A stretch of DNA of 64,000 nucleotides from NCBI RefSeq assembly GCF_028769735.1, contig NC_088171.1:131891533-131955532 (forward strand). Reading direction: 5' to 3'. Position 1 is the stretch's first letter. The number at the start of each line of letters is the position of its first letter. Positions 50,711 to 61,321 of the stretch are shown here, piece after piece. The position numbers and the translations under genes were made by a program. The notes under the pieces are model-generated. The model did no database searches, was not told the origin of the DNA, and saw only the letters and a program-made list of their open reading frames with translations. Origin of the DNA: Zonotrichia leucophrys gambelii. Its lineage: Eukaryota; Chordata; Aves; Passeriformes; Passerellidae.

Positions 50711-52160
50711 TGTATGAGCTGAGTTGTTAGAAGTAGTTCCTGATTTAATTCTCACCCACCAAACAAGCAGGGTGACAAAATGATCTATTTAACTGACAGC
50801 AATGAAAAGGTATTTGTGCAACAAAGATGCATCCATCTTCCCAGAGCAAGGAGTAAAATCTTTCCCTTTGAAATGTAGATTTTGTCCTGTACATTTATCA
50901 AAGCAGCAAGTCTATGCTGAGAGCTGTACAGTATTCTTCAGGAGAAGGTTTGATCAATTATGCTTCTATTATTGTATCTATGCAGATAACCTAATGTAGT
51001 TAAGCTGATGGTATTCCTTTTGGGGGTGCTTATTTCAGACCCGATGCAACTTTTAAAATTTAGCTTGGACAGTCTCCAAAACACCATGAACTAGTGTCTT
51101 TTGTAACTTCTCTGTGCTGAAGCAAAAATGTTTGTATGAAGGGTTGCATTAGTGTTACTATTGGCTTAAGTTCTCACTTTACACTCTAGTTTTCTGTCTA
51201 TATAAATCCTTGTATGTCTCTGATATAGTGACTTCATTGGTGTTAAATGTCAGAGAGAACCATAATTACTACTCTGGTACCTCATCAAGTAATTTGGTAT
51301 CTGCTTTCTATGTTCCATTGACTTCTGGTGCATGTTTACAGCCACAAAATATCGTGACTGTTATTGAGTGATACTTGCAAGGAAGGTTTGGAACATGTAG
51401 GAATGACTCCTCAAAAGAACATGCTGATGCTGCTGTGGCACTGTTGTTCCCATGGTGTGGTCATGATAAATCAGTCTTAGAGTAAATGAGACTGAACTTA
51501 GGCTTAACAGGATACCTTTTGCAGCCAGCTTTTTCTTGATGAAAATACTGTTCTGGAGTTACTGCTGTATAACTGATACTTCAGAAGAGTCTTGACTTGT
51601 TCAAAAGTTCTGTGGGCAGACTGATAGCTGAACACTCAAATACCTTAATAAGGCAAATTAATAATTGCAATTTCATGAGTAAGCTAGGGAAAAGGAATAA
51701 TAACAACAACAATAACAAAAAAACCCCAACAAATAGATAAGAGTAACAAAACTAGGCTAGTGTCCAGGAGCAGGCTTCAGATCTCAGCTTGCAGACATGG
51801 GCTGTGCTATAGGTCTATACTTTTTCCTCTATAGATTTCAAATTGTGTCCAAGCAAGGTGACTTAGGCAATATAATAAAAAAATACCATTATGCACAAGA
51901 ATAAATCTATCAGAGTGCTAAAAGAATTGTAGATTCCCTGAAATGAGGCTGTACAGAGAATCAGCAGCAGAGAGAGGTGGAAAAGAGAAGGGAGGCCTCA
52001 GGCTTTTGGGATATGAGGTTATCATCCAAGAGCTGTCAATTTTTGCAAGGTAAACAAAGGAGATGAGATCTTGATCAAGAAAGGGAGGACTGACATGGGC
52101 AGAAGCATCCCCTTGTCTACTCCTAGCAGTGAATTTCAGTTCTAGCTCTTCTATCTATGG
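50711..52160. other. Intergenic, nothing identified
   Basis: AT-rich sequence with an AAC/AAT microsatellite at about 51699-51725. No gene seen. Confidence 0.55.
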
Positions 52161-52164
52161 GACT

Positions 52165-52415
52165 GAGGAATGATTGATGGGCCAGAGCCAGTGGTCTGAG
52201 ATACAGTAAGGCCAAGTGCTGGATCCTTCACTTGGATCACAATAACCCCGTGCAATGCTGCAGGCTTGGGGAAGAGTGGCTGAAAAGTGGCCTGTCAGAA
52301 AAGGACCTGGGGGTGCAGGTTGACATGTTTGGATGGTTACAGGCTCTTTGGGAGGGTTAGACATGGCAGAAGAGGTAAGGGTTGGCACTGTATGTAATGG
52401 AAGGGCTGGAATGTG
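52165..52415 (+). mobile_element. CR1 LINE ORF2 fragment
   Basis: Encodes AKCWILHLDHNNPVQCCRLG and EEWLKSGLSEKDLGVQVD, the late ORF2 block of CR1, then breaks off. It is followed by a CR1 copy that starts earlier in ORF2, so it is a separate insertion or a rearranged piece. Confidence 0.8.
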
Positions 52416-54940
52416 TGGAGCTCACAGCTGGTAATGGCACAGTTGAGAGACTCGATAAGAATCAAGGGGCAAGCAAACAATGTGGATGTCATTGTGGGAG
52501 TCTGCTATAGAGCTGTCAGGCAGGACAATGACATCAACAAATTATTCTTTGAAGAATTAAGGGACACTTCCAAATCAACTGCTCTTGTCCTTATGGGGAA
52601 ATTCAACCTGACAGAAATTAACTGGGAGCATCACACAGCTGGTACAACCTGGGCCTGAAAGATGTGGACAACAATTTTAATGAAACAGGCACTGGGGGAG
52701 CTGACTCAGAAAGGTGCCCTCCTGGATCTGCTGTTTGTCATCAGAGTGGATCTTGTGAGCAATGTGGTGACTGATGCCATCTTGACCACAGCAACTACGA
52801 AGTGATTGAGTTTAAAATCCTTGTTGACAGGAGGAAAAGTGCAGGAAAACCTCAACTCTGGACATAAGGAGAGCAGACTTTAGGCTGCTCAAGGACCTAG
52901 TTAGAAAAGTCCCCTGGGAAATGTTTCAGTAGTGCTGGGGTCTGTCAGTGCTGGTCACTTTTTAAACATCACCTTCCAAGGGCACAGGAGCAGCAATTCC
53001 CCAGTGTCAGAAGTCAAGCAGAAGGCTGGCTTGGTGAACAGGGATCCTCTTTTGGGTCTAAGGCAAAAAAGGAAGGTGTGTGCCCTGTGGAAGCAAGGTC
53101 AGGTGACCTGGAAGAATAAGAGATGCAGCTTGCCACTGTAGGGAGAAAATTCATGCAGTAAAAGGCCAATTGGATTTGAAGCTGGCCAGAAAAGTGGGAG
53201 ACAGTAAGAAGTTTTGTCAAATACATTAATGGCAAAAGGCAGCATAGAAATAACATAATCTGTTACAGGATGTGGATGGGCCCCTCACAAATAGGGACAT
53301 GGACAAGGCAGAGGTGTTTAATGCATTCTTTGCCTCTGTCTTCAACACAGATGGTGGACCAAGGGGGTCTCGGTGCTCTGAGCTGGAGGACCATGGCTGT
53401 GAGAATGAGCAAATCCCAGCTGACCCTGAACTTGTGCAGGATCTACTCCTCCAGCTGGATCCCTAAAAATCTATAGGGCCTGATGGGATTCATCCAAGAA
53501 TCCTCAAAGAAATAGCTGATGTCATCACAAAATCTCTCTTGATGATTTTTGAACTGGGAATCTAGAGAGGTCCCAGCTGACTGAAGGCTGGTGAACATTT
53601 CAAGAAGGGCAAGAAGGGGAACCCTGGAAAATACAGATCTGTCTGTTACACTTTAGTGCTGGTAAAATAATGGAAAAGATTATTCTGGGAGGTATTGAAA
53701 AACACCTTGAGGTCAACACAGTCATTGGTCACAGCCAGCACAGCTTCATGAGGAGAAAGTTTTGCTTATCAAACCTGACTTCCTTCTGTAACAGAGTAAC
53801 CCACCTCGCTGATCTAGGAAAGACTTTTTGGACTTCAGCAAAGCTTTTGATACTCTTTCTCTCAGGATCCTTCTGGACAAAATGTCCAGCACACAGCTGG
53901 ATAAACACATCATGTGATGGGTGAGCAGCTGGCTCAGGGGTCAGGCACAAAGGGTGACAGTGAATGGGGTGACACCAGGCTGGGGAGCTGTCACTCGTGG
54001 GGTTCTGCAGGGCCCCGTCCTCAGCCCTCTTCAACAACTTTATTAACAACCTGGACACAGTGCTTAAAGAAATCCCAAGTAAGTTTATCGAGGACAGCAA
54101 GCTGGGAGGAGCTGTTGACTCTCTTGAGGTCAGGGAGGCCCTGAAGAGAGAAGTCAACAAGAGAGATGGAAAATCACCACAGTATGTAGTTTAACAAGGA
54201 CAAGTGCCAGATTCTGCATGTGGGGTGGAGCAACCTAGTGTAAGGACAGCCTGGGGAACGAGAAGCTGGAGAGCAGTACCACAGAAAGGGACCTGGGGGC
54301 TCTGGTCAGTGGAAAGGTGAATGTGAGCCAGCAGTGCCCTGGCAGTCAGGAGGGCCAACCCTGTCTGGGGGCATCAGGCACAGCATCACCAGCCAGGCAA
54401 GGGAGGGGATTGTCCTGCTCTGCTCTGAGCTGGGGCAGCCTCACCTCCAGTGCTGGGGGCGGTTTTGGGCACCACAGCACAAAGAAGACATTAAAAGATT
54501 AGAGAGTGTCCAAAGGAGGGCCACGAGGGTGGTGGAGGGTCTGTAGGAGAACCCTTATTAGGAGCAGCTGAGGTAGGTTTGTTCAGCCTGGAGGAGACTA
54601 AGGGGAGACCTCAACATCCTCATGAGGGGAGGCAGAGGGGTGGGACTGACCTCTTCACTCTCATGACCAGTGGAGGACCCAAGGGAACAGCATGAAGCTG
54701 AGCCAGGAGGTTTAGGCTGGATATCAGAAAAATTCTGGTTCTTCACCCAGAGGATAGAGAACATTGAAATAGACTCCTCAGGGAAGTGGTCACAGCACCA
54801 AGCCTGACACAGCTCAAGAATTGTTTAGACAATGCTCTCAGGCACTCGATGTGATTCTTGGGGTGCCCTGGGCAGGGCCAGTAATGGGACTTGATGATGT
54901 GGATGATTTCTACTCAGCATAATCTACGGTTCTATGACAG
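52416..54940 (+). mobile_element. Long CR1 LINE copy with decayed endonuclease and reverse [13 protein letters not shown]
   Basis: About 2.5 kb in canonical CR1 order. Endonuclease: GVCYRAVRQDNDINKLFFEE and LMGKFNLTEINWEH near 52590. RT: DMDKAEVFNAFFASVFNTD near 53290, GPDGIHPRIL near 53480, QGPVLSPLFNNFINNLDTVL near 54010 and FIEDSKLGGAVDSLE near 54090. C-terminal: RVQRRATRVVEGL-like codons near 54510. The 3' UTR ends at TACGGTTCTATGAC. Stops and frameshifts interrupt it. The endonuclease GDFN reads GKFN, and the RT F/YADD box reads FIED, so both activities would be lost. It is a dead LINE and not a host gene. Confidence 0.92.
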
Positions 54941-55860
54941 CAGCTGAACATCAACCACCACTACAGGTGCTCCTTCTCACTGCAGAGACATTATCCCTAC
55001 TGGGGTATGAGTGTGGGCTCTGCTCAGGAGAATAGGTGTAAGAATTGTTCTTTAAAGGTGTTTCATCTTTGGTGTGTCACAGCAGGAGTTTTAATCTTTA
55101 TGTACAGGAAAGGCTATGGGTCTCTGACATGAATATGAGTTCTCATGGATACAAATAAAGTGCCTTCTGCATAAAAGGGCTTTCAGAACAAGAGAATGGT
55201 TTTTTCAAAGCTCCCTTCTGATAAGAAAGGTGCATGATCTCAAAAAGAAAGAGGCTACTAATAAGAGCCAGAAGGACATAATTCATTGGTTTGCTTTCTA
55301 ACTGCTGTGAAGTGACAGCATCTACTTTCTGAATGTGAGTTTAAAAGGCTGGTGACTCTGATTCCCCACCTCCTTTAAAAGTGTGCCTTCAAAAATTTAA
55401 TTAAAAGAGGAAATCCTTGTATCATGCTATACTGTTCAAGGCTTGACACTGTAAATTGTAAGGGAACTAGTAACTTATTCTTGATCTCTATTTGAATTTT
55501 CTTCCTCTATTATTAAAATAATTCTTAGTTAATATCTTTTAGTTAAAACTCTTGGTTTGGATGTCTTAAGCTGATTTGATTGTCATACAAGCTGCTTATC
55601 AATAGATGGTCTTTGCCTATGCTCTCTGTTGCTGGTATTTGCCTTAGAAAGTGATATTCATTTGCTTATGACTAAAGGTTTACTCTGCTATGTTTTAGCT
55701 AACAGGTTCTTAATAACAGTAATATGAGCTCTCTCCCCACCAAATCAGAAAAAAAAGCAAACCACAAAATGAGCTCATCTTGCAGGGTCCTAAAAATACT
55801 CCTTAATGCATATTAAACTGCATCATGCCTTGTTTAAAAATAAAAAGGTTGTGAATATCT
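54941..55860. other. Intergenic, nothing identified
   Basis: No coding or repeat signal recognised. Confidence 0.5.
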
Positions 55861-55861
55861 C

Positions 55862-55990
55862 TCACTGGAGATATTCAAGAGCTGTCTGAATGCAACGCTG
55901 TGCCATGTGCTCTGGCATGGCCCTGCTTGAGCAGGGAGGTTGGGCCACATGACCCACTGCGCTCCCTTCCAACCTTGTTAATTCTGTGAA
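55862..55990 (+). mobile_element. CR1 LINE terminal fragment
   Basis: TCACTGGAGATATTCAAGAG, CTTGAGCAGGGAGGTTGGG, CTCCCTTCCAACC and terminal TTAATTCTGTGA match the CR1 3' end. Confidence 0.88.
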
Positions 55991-58705
55991 AAGGTCTCTG
56001 AATGAAATGAGAAGGAAAGCAGAACATTGTATGTTCTAATAGAAAACAAGAGGTTTTTAAACCTCAGAGTTTCAAGCTGTCTCAGCCTCTTCAACATAAA
56101 AAAATACCTTTATGGAAGGGTGTAGCTTCCTGCTAAAGTATTTCTTTTTAGGAGGTATGAAGCTTTAATGGTTCTTTGTTTAGGCTATGTATCTGAAGCC
56201 ATAAATAACCTTAAAACTCCTCTTAAAAACAGTGAAGTTCACCCACAGAAGAGCAGGCCTTTCTCTTACCTGCCTTACAGAAATAGCTTTGACAAAATGG
56301 CTGTGACTGAGAAGGACAAAACCTGACAGCACAAGCAGACCATGGCAATACACTTACTGCAAGGTAGGAGGAATATGGGACATGATATTCATGTTATTTT
56401 TGTGCCCAGATCACAGTGGAGCTGTGTACAAATGTTCAAATGAAATCCTGCTTCCTTCTTTGGGAACACCTAAATGGATTCAGAAACTCCCTGGCAGAAG
56501 AGCAGTATTGAGCACACAGTAATTGGATTGATCCTCATAGCTTTAGATCTGTGCATTTTAGATCATTTGTAGATTCCAGGGTCCTTCAAATAAATCCATA
56601 AAAGGATTTATGGATTTATAACCAAGGATTTATAACAAAGGATTTATTTCTTTATAACCAAGAAACACAACCTCAGGTGTGTAAACTTGTAAGGAAGGCC
56701 TTAACACCTTCTCTGGAATATACCTACAAGTGGTAATCGGAAAAAAAGGAAAAAAAAAAAAAGAAACCCACTAGATATCTAAAAGGACTTGCCAGAACCC
56801 AACACAAACACTGCTCGGCAGTAGTATATTTCTAGAAGCTTAAAAAAATCTGCTTTTACATTCATCCTCCCTAAGGAGGCATCCTCACAATGGTGAAAGA
56901 GGATGTATTATGTGTCAATCCACTTGGAAATGCCCCATTGTGGACTAACCCACTTCAGCTTTATTGCCACATCAAAAGGTCAGTGTGTTAGCTCACATTA
57001 AAATCATAATTTCATTGTCTGCTGCAGGATTCAATTGCACATTAGCTTCTGGGGTTTTGGTTTGGTTTGGTTGGTTGTTTTGTGGGATTTTTTCACTGAT
57101 GAAAATTTATGGGAAATGTTGCTGGCAGGATGAGGAATGCTCATGGGACCTGATGCATATTCCACTACTGAATCAAAACCACAACAATGTGGCAGGCGAC
57201 CTGCAGCAGCTCACATCAAAAGGTCTAGAAAAATGAGCAGCATAATCATTACAGTCTTTCTGCTGAGACCTCTTCGTGGCCAACCTGACCCATTCAATTT
57301 TTAGCTACTATTCTCTTTTCAGTATTCTCCTTTCACAATTTGCCATGGAATTCATTCCTGATGTACTAAACCCACTTTGCTGTGTGGAGCCTGTTTGCCA
57401 ACAAACCCTAATCAAGCATCTCTGAAGGGTAGAGGACTTTTAGGGAAAAATTATAATTTGTCTCTCTTCTCTTGCTAGCTGAAGTTTCAGTTGTTTCAAA
57501 CAAATTAGCTATGGTAGTATTTCAACTTCAACAGTCAGCTAAAGGCAGGAGGTCAAGTTTGCCCAAGTTCAGGGGACCACCTTTCCTCTGTAGTCAGTGG
57601 AGTCGGAGATGAACTTCCAGACAGCACGATGCATCTTGCTGGCAGATTTCAGTGGAACTCAACTAAAAGAGATACCTGCATGCCAACTGCAGGCATCCTG
57701 AACTATGATGTGGGTTAGATTTCTTACAATGAGCTGATGCAATACATTCAGTTGACAAAAGACTGCTTAAATGACAGTGTTTTGGGCTTTTCTTGCATTC
57801 CTTTTGAGCCACAACTAGCAGATTTTCTTCATGACAAGGTCTAGAACAGATATTTTGCAGAGCTGAGGTGGCTGGCTGGCTGCAATGCCCATCTTGCGCG
57901 TGTCAGTGCTTTACTTCAAGTTTGCAGGTATTTTTGGTCCCACTTCATCAGGTACTGTAAGGACACACAACTGAGACATGGTCCTCGGTGCCCAAAACTT
58001 GGGACCTGTTAAACTGCTGTCAGTGACCCTACTGTGACACCTCTGCCTTGGTGGGCTGCACTGCTTTTTCTCTTGCCCCCTTTAAAATGGCAAAGCTACC
58101 AGAGGAGAAGCACCTGGTTATAGTGTTTAATTATTATAATACATACTTGGAGGCAAAACCTACTCTTACTCTTCAATAATGTTACACTTGGGAAAAGAAA
58201 AATAAGAACAAAAGAAGAAGAAGATGTGGATTTACTTGAAGGCAGACATGGCTTCTCTTTATGCTATTTTGCAGGACACGTGCTGAGCACTAAGAGAAAG
58301 TGCCAGTTGTTCCTTATTAGCAAAATGGCCGTGGGTGCCCTGCATTGGGTGTTTTAAAGAAAAGTGTCTGCTTACAGCATTGCTAGGTATGTGGTGTTGT
58401 GGGGTTTCATTGCATTTGGGATAGTGTGTTTTTTTGGGGGGGTTGTTTTGGAATGTGTATTAAGAAAACTCCAAGCAACCATTGAGCGATGTTAACAGGT
58501 GATGTGCTGGTGCTGAGAGTAAGCTTCAGCATCATCTGCTGGAGAAGGGGATTGCAGGGTGGGTGCTCCTGCAGTGGGCCCTGCTGCCCTTGGACACGGT
58601 GGGACCCTGAGGGGGGCCTGGCACGAAGGTGTGGAAAGCTGCTCTGCAGGGAATAGGGCTTGTCCACGCGATGTCATGGAGGTGGTGCTTGGGGCAGGCC
58701 TGTCC
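55991..58705. other. Intergenic, nothing identified but simple repeats
   Basis: Holds repeated GGATTTAT units (56596-56655) and an A-rich run (56741-56766). No gene-like pattern. Confidence 0.5.
56596..56655. repeat. Short imperfect tandem repeat of GGATTTAT units
   Basis: Four GGATTTAT units within 60 bp, with TATAACCAAGGATTTATAAC-type spacing. Confidence 0.75.
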
Positions 58706-58709
58706 AGCT

Positions 58710-59076
58710 GGCACAGAATCACAGAAATAATTAGGTTGGAAAAGACCTCTGGGATCATCGAGTCCAGCCTCTGAACGAACACCACCATGTCAACTAGACT
58801 GTGGCACTAAGTGCCACATCCAGTCTTTCCTTAAACACCTCCAGGGGTGGTGACTCCACCACCTCCCTGGACAGTCCATTCCAATGTCTAATCACCTTTC
58901 CTGTGAAGAAATTCTCTGTAATGTCCAACCCCAACCTCCCCTAGTGCAGTCTAAGACTCTGTTCTCTTGACCTGTCCCTTGTTACCCGGGTGAAGAGGAT
59001 GTTCCCTGCTTGGCTATAACCTCCTTTCAGGGGGCTGTAGGGAGCGATGAGACCATTCCTGAGCCTCCTCTCCACC
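58710..59076 (-). mobile_element. CR1 LINE 3' fragment upstream of CCNE2
   Basis: Starts with inverted tail ACAGAATCACAGAAATAATT and GGTTGGAAAAGACCTCTGGG, runs through inverted TCCATTCCAATGTCTAATCA, and ends at GAGCCTCCTCT. Similar to the copy at 18630 in opposite orientation. It abuts the CCNE2 CpG island. Confidence 0.92.
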
Positions 59077-59580
59077 CCGCCATACATCGTGCAGCGGGGT
59101 GTATGACAGCCTGCGGCTGCCGGCGGCCACCCCCGTGCACGGTGCGGGGTGTCGGGGCGGTACCGGCCCAGCAGGGCGGTGCGGCGGGGTCCCGGCGGGG
59201 CGGTGGGGATCCCGGCAGGCCGGTGCGGCGGCGCTGACAGCCGCGGCGGCGGCGGGCGGGGCGGGGCCGTGTTTACATCCCGGGCCGCGCACGCTGCCGC
59301 CGCTCCGCGCGCTCCCATTGGCGGCTCCGCCGGCGGCCCCGCCCCGGGGCGGGCGCGCTGAGCCCCGCTGGGCGCGCGGGGCCGCCGGCGGAGCTGTCGC
59401 TGTCTCGGCGGGCCCCGGGGCCCGATGGAGCGGACCGGAGCGGGGTGATGGTGCCGGGGGTGCCCCCCGCCAGCGGGGCAGGGCGGCGGAGAGGTGCCGG
59501 GGCAGCGGGCGGCGGCAGCGATGGCAGCGCTCCCCCCGGCGCTGCCTGCCGCTCTGCCGGCGGAGCCGGAGCAGCCGGGC

Positions 59581-59620
59581 CGTTCCGAGCCGTTCCGAGC
59601 CGTTCCGGGCCGTTCCGGGG
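59581..59620. repeat. 10-bp tandem repeat, four copies
   Basis: Four units of CGTTCCGAGC / CGTTCCGGGC, with a related partial unit before them, about 130 bp upstream of the CCNE2 TATA box. Confidence 0.9.
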
Positions 59621-59715
59621 GGCGCGGGGGTCGACGCGGCCCCACCGCACAGGGGCGGCGCTGGGGCGAGCGGGGCGCGGGCGGCGGACGGGCGGGGAAG
59701 CCGCCTGCCGCCCTC

Positions 59716-59729
59716 GCACATGCGCAGCG
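59716..59729. promoter_or_regulatory. NRF1-like site
   Basis: CGCACATGCGCA fits the NRF1 palindrome YGCGCAYGCGCR with one mismatch, about 20 bp upstream of the TATA box. Confidence 0.4.
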
Positions 59730-59744
59730 CGGGCCCGGCCGCGC

Positions 59745-59751
59745 TATATAG
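59745..59751 (+). promoter_or_regulatory. CCNE2: CCNE2 TATA box
   Basis: TATATAG in an otherwise GC-rich stretch. It predicts a start near 59775, which leaves an exon 1 of about 30 bp ending at the donor at 59804. Confidence 0.55.
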
Positions 59752-59755
59752 CGGG

Positions 59756-59770
59756 TTGGCGCCGGCGCCA
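59756..59770. promoter_or_regulatory. CCNE2: E2F-like palindrome
   Basis: TTGGCGCCGGCGCCA contains the perfect 14-bp palindrome TGGCGCCGGCGCCA with two overlapping E2F-type GGCGCC cores. CCNE2 is a known E2F target in G1/S, so the site is plausible. Confidence 0.5.
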
Positions 59771-59775
59771 GCTGA

Positions 59776-59804
59776 GCAGCACGGCCCGGGCGGCAGCGGC
59801 GGAG
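59776..59804 (+). other. CCNE2: CCNE2 predicted non-coding exon 1
   Basis: Ends at the strong donor GGCGGAG|GTGAGC (59805-59810). The 5' end is inferred from the TATA box about 30 bp upstream. Confidence 0.5.
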
Positions 59805-59849
59805 GTGAGCGGGGTCCCGCCGGGGAGCATGGGGGCTGGCTGGGGGGTC

Positions 59850-59998
59850 ATGGTAATAATAATAGTAATAATAATGATGTTGTTGTTAGTAATGATGATG
59901 TTAATGATGGCATCAGTGATGATGGTAGCGATGATAATGGGAGCGGTGGCCGTGTTGAGGATGGTGGTGATGATAGCAGTGGTGGTGGCGGTACCAAC
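59850..59998. repeat. Trinucleotide microsatellite (AAT/GAT/GTT/GGT) in CCNE2 intron 1
   Basis: About 150 bp of imperfect 3-bp repeat, from TAATAATAATAGTAATAATA through GATGATGTTAATGATGG to GGTGGTGATGATAGC. It lies just after the exon 1 donor and creates false low-complexity open frames. Confidence 0.9.
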
Positions 59999-60045
59999 AG
60001 ACAGGGTGCCGGTGGTGGGGGGGTGTGAAGGGGGCACTGGCAACG

Positions 60046-60108
60046 GTGACCGGGAGCGGTGAGGCGGGAGAGGTGGCCGGGAGCCGTGACCGGGAGCGGT
60101 GAGGCGGG
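60046..60108. repeat. Duplicated 23-bp GC-rich block
   Basis: GTGACCGGGAGCGGTGAGGC+GGG at 60046-60068 and again at 60086-60108, period 40 bp. Confidence 0.85.
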
Positions 60109-61282
60109 CTGCCTGCCCGCCCACCCAGGCAGCATTTTGGAGGGAGAGTTGCTGAGGAGAGCCTGGGGGGAGATGTCCCCAGGGGCTGCCCCATCCGCAG
60201 GGAGCGGAGAGTAGCGATGGCCCGGACGGGCATCCCCGGAGGGAGCGGTGCGGTGGGCCGGGGTGCCGGCGGGATCCCGCCATCGGCTGCCCCCCGCCCC
60301 GGCGCGGAGAGCCCCGCGGGAGGCGGGCTGCACGGTTTTGGAGGGAGCCCGGCGCGCTGGGGGCGGGAATGCCGGCCGAGCAGCTTGGCGGGCTGACCCC
60401 GACCGCCCGCCTGCGCCGCACCCCAGCGGGACCCGGCTCCCCGCCCTGGCCCTTGGAGCGGGGTGCCTGTGGGGACATCCCCTCACAGCCCCGGTCCCTG
60501 CACGGGGGGGTCCCGCCGAGGGGTGTCCCGGCGGGGGGTGGGTGTCCCCGCGTGTAAGGCGCCGTCCCGGCAGCCCCTTCCTTCCCCCTCAGGTTTTGGA
60601 GGGAGCCGCGCTCTCAGCCAGGCGGGAGCGCGGAGGGGGGGGCGGGGGAGCGGTCCTGCCCCTCCCGCGTCCCCTCAGCACCCTCGGGAGCGGGTGGGTG
60701 CCGGATGGGCCCTTCGGGAGGGGAAGGCGGGAGCCGGCGGTGTCCCCAGCCCAGCCTGACCCCGGCACAGGCCGCCGCCGCCTCCCCGCTCACTGGAAAT
60801 TGGCGCGGAACCGGCGCGGCGGGAGCGCGGGCGGCGGCGCCCGGCCCATCGCGGCCCCGCCATCCCGGCAGGTGTGGGGGGCATCGCCCCTGAGGGAGCG
60901 GCAGCGTCCAAACAGTGTCTGTGTGGGTGCCTGGAATGGAGGGTGCGGGGGACTAGAGGGGTCACAGCCCCAGGGACCCCTCCACATCCTCTTGTGTGGG
61001 AAATGTCCCTTTATAACTTCCCTGCCCCCACCCCCAGGCAGCCTGAGCTAAACTGCTGGCATACCTGGGCACCCTGCAGCAGGACATGGAGCTGCGTGTG
61101 CTTACATACCACAGTCATGCTCTGCTTGGGCATTCCTCAGGCCAGGGGAATACTTGTGCCCTTCTGTTTGAGCTGTGTGAACCATGCTGCTCTTTGTGAT
61201 GAGTTCATGACACAAAGTAGGGAACTTGGTTCTAATTTTGTGAGGACGCACTAACTGACCTTGTCTTATTACTTTGATCCAG

Positions 61283-61321
61283 GTAGAGATCTCATAGCCC
61301 AGAGAAGATGTCAAGGCGCAG
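61283..61321 (+). CDS. CCNE2: CCNE2 exon 2 with start codon (coding from 61308)
   Basis: Acceptor TTTGATCCAG|GTAGAG; ATG at 61308 in GAGAAGATGTCA; donor CGCAG|GTAAGC. It encodes MSRR plus two bases of Ser. Confidence 0.9.

Larger units (their letters stand above)
59080..60900. promoter_or_regulatory. CCNE2: CpG island / CCNE2 promoter region
   Basis: About 1.8 kb of very CpG-rich sequence covering the promoter, exon 1 and the first part of intron 1. It holds a TATA box, E2F-like and NRF1-like sites, a 10-bp tandem repeat and a trinucleotide repeat. Open frames of 200-309 aa on both strands are shadows caused by the scarcity of stops. Confidence 0.8.

Noticed and set aside
59014..60062. Long open frames (205-309 aa) on both strands in the CCNE2 CpG island
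   Set aside because: Composition is only Ala/Gly/Pro/Arg runs, opposite strands are open too, and they run across repeats and the exon 1 splice donor. GC-rich shadows.
60800..60810. Second E2F-like site TTGGCGCGGAA in CCNE2 intron 1
   Set aside because: Plausible core but such strings are expected in a large CpG island; no start site nearby to give it meaning.
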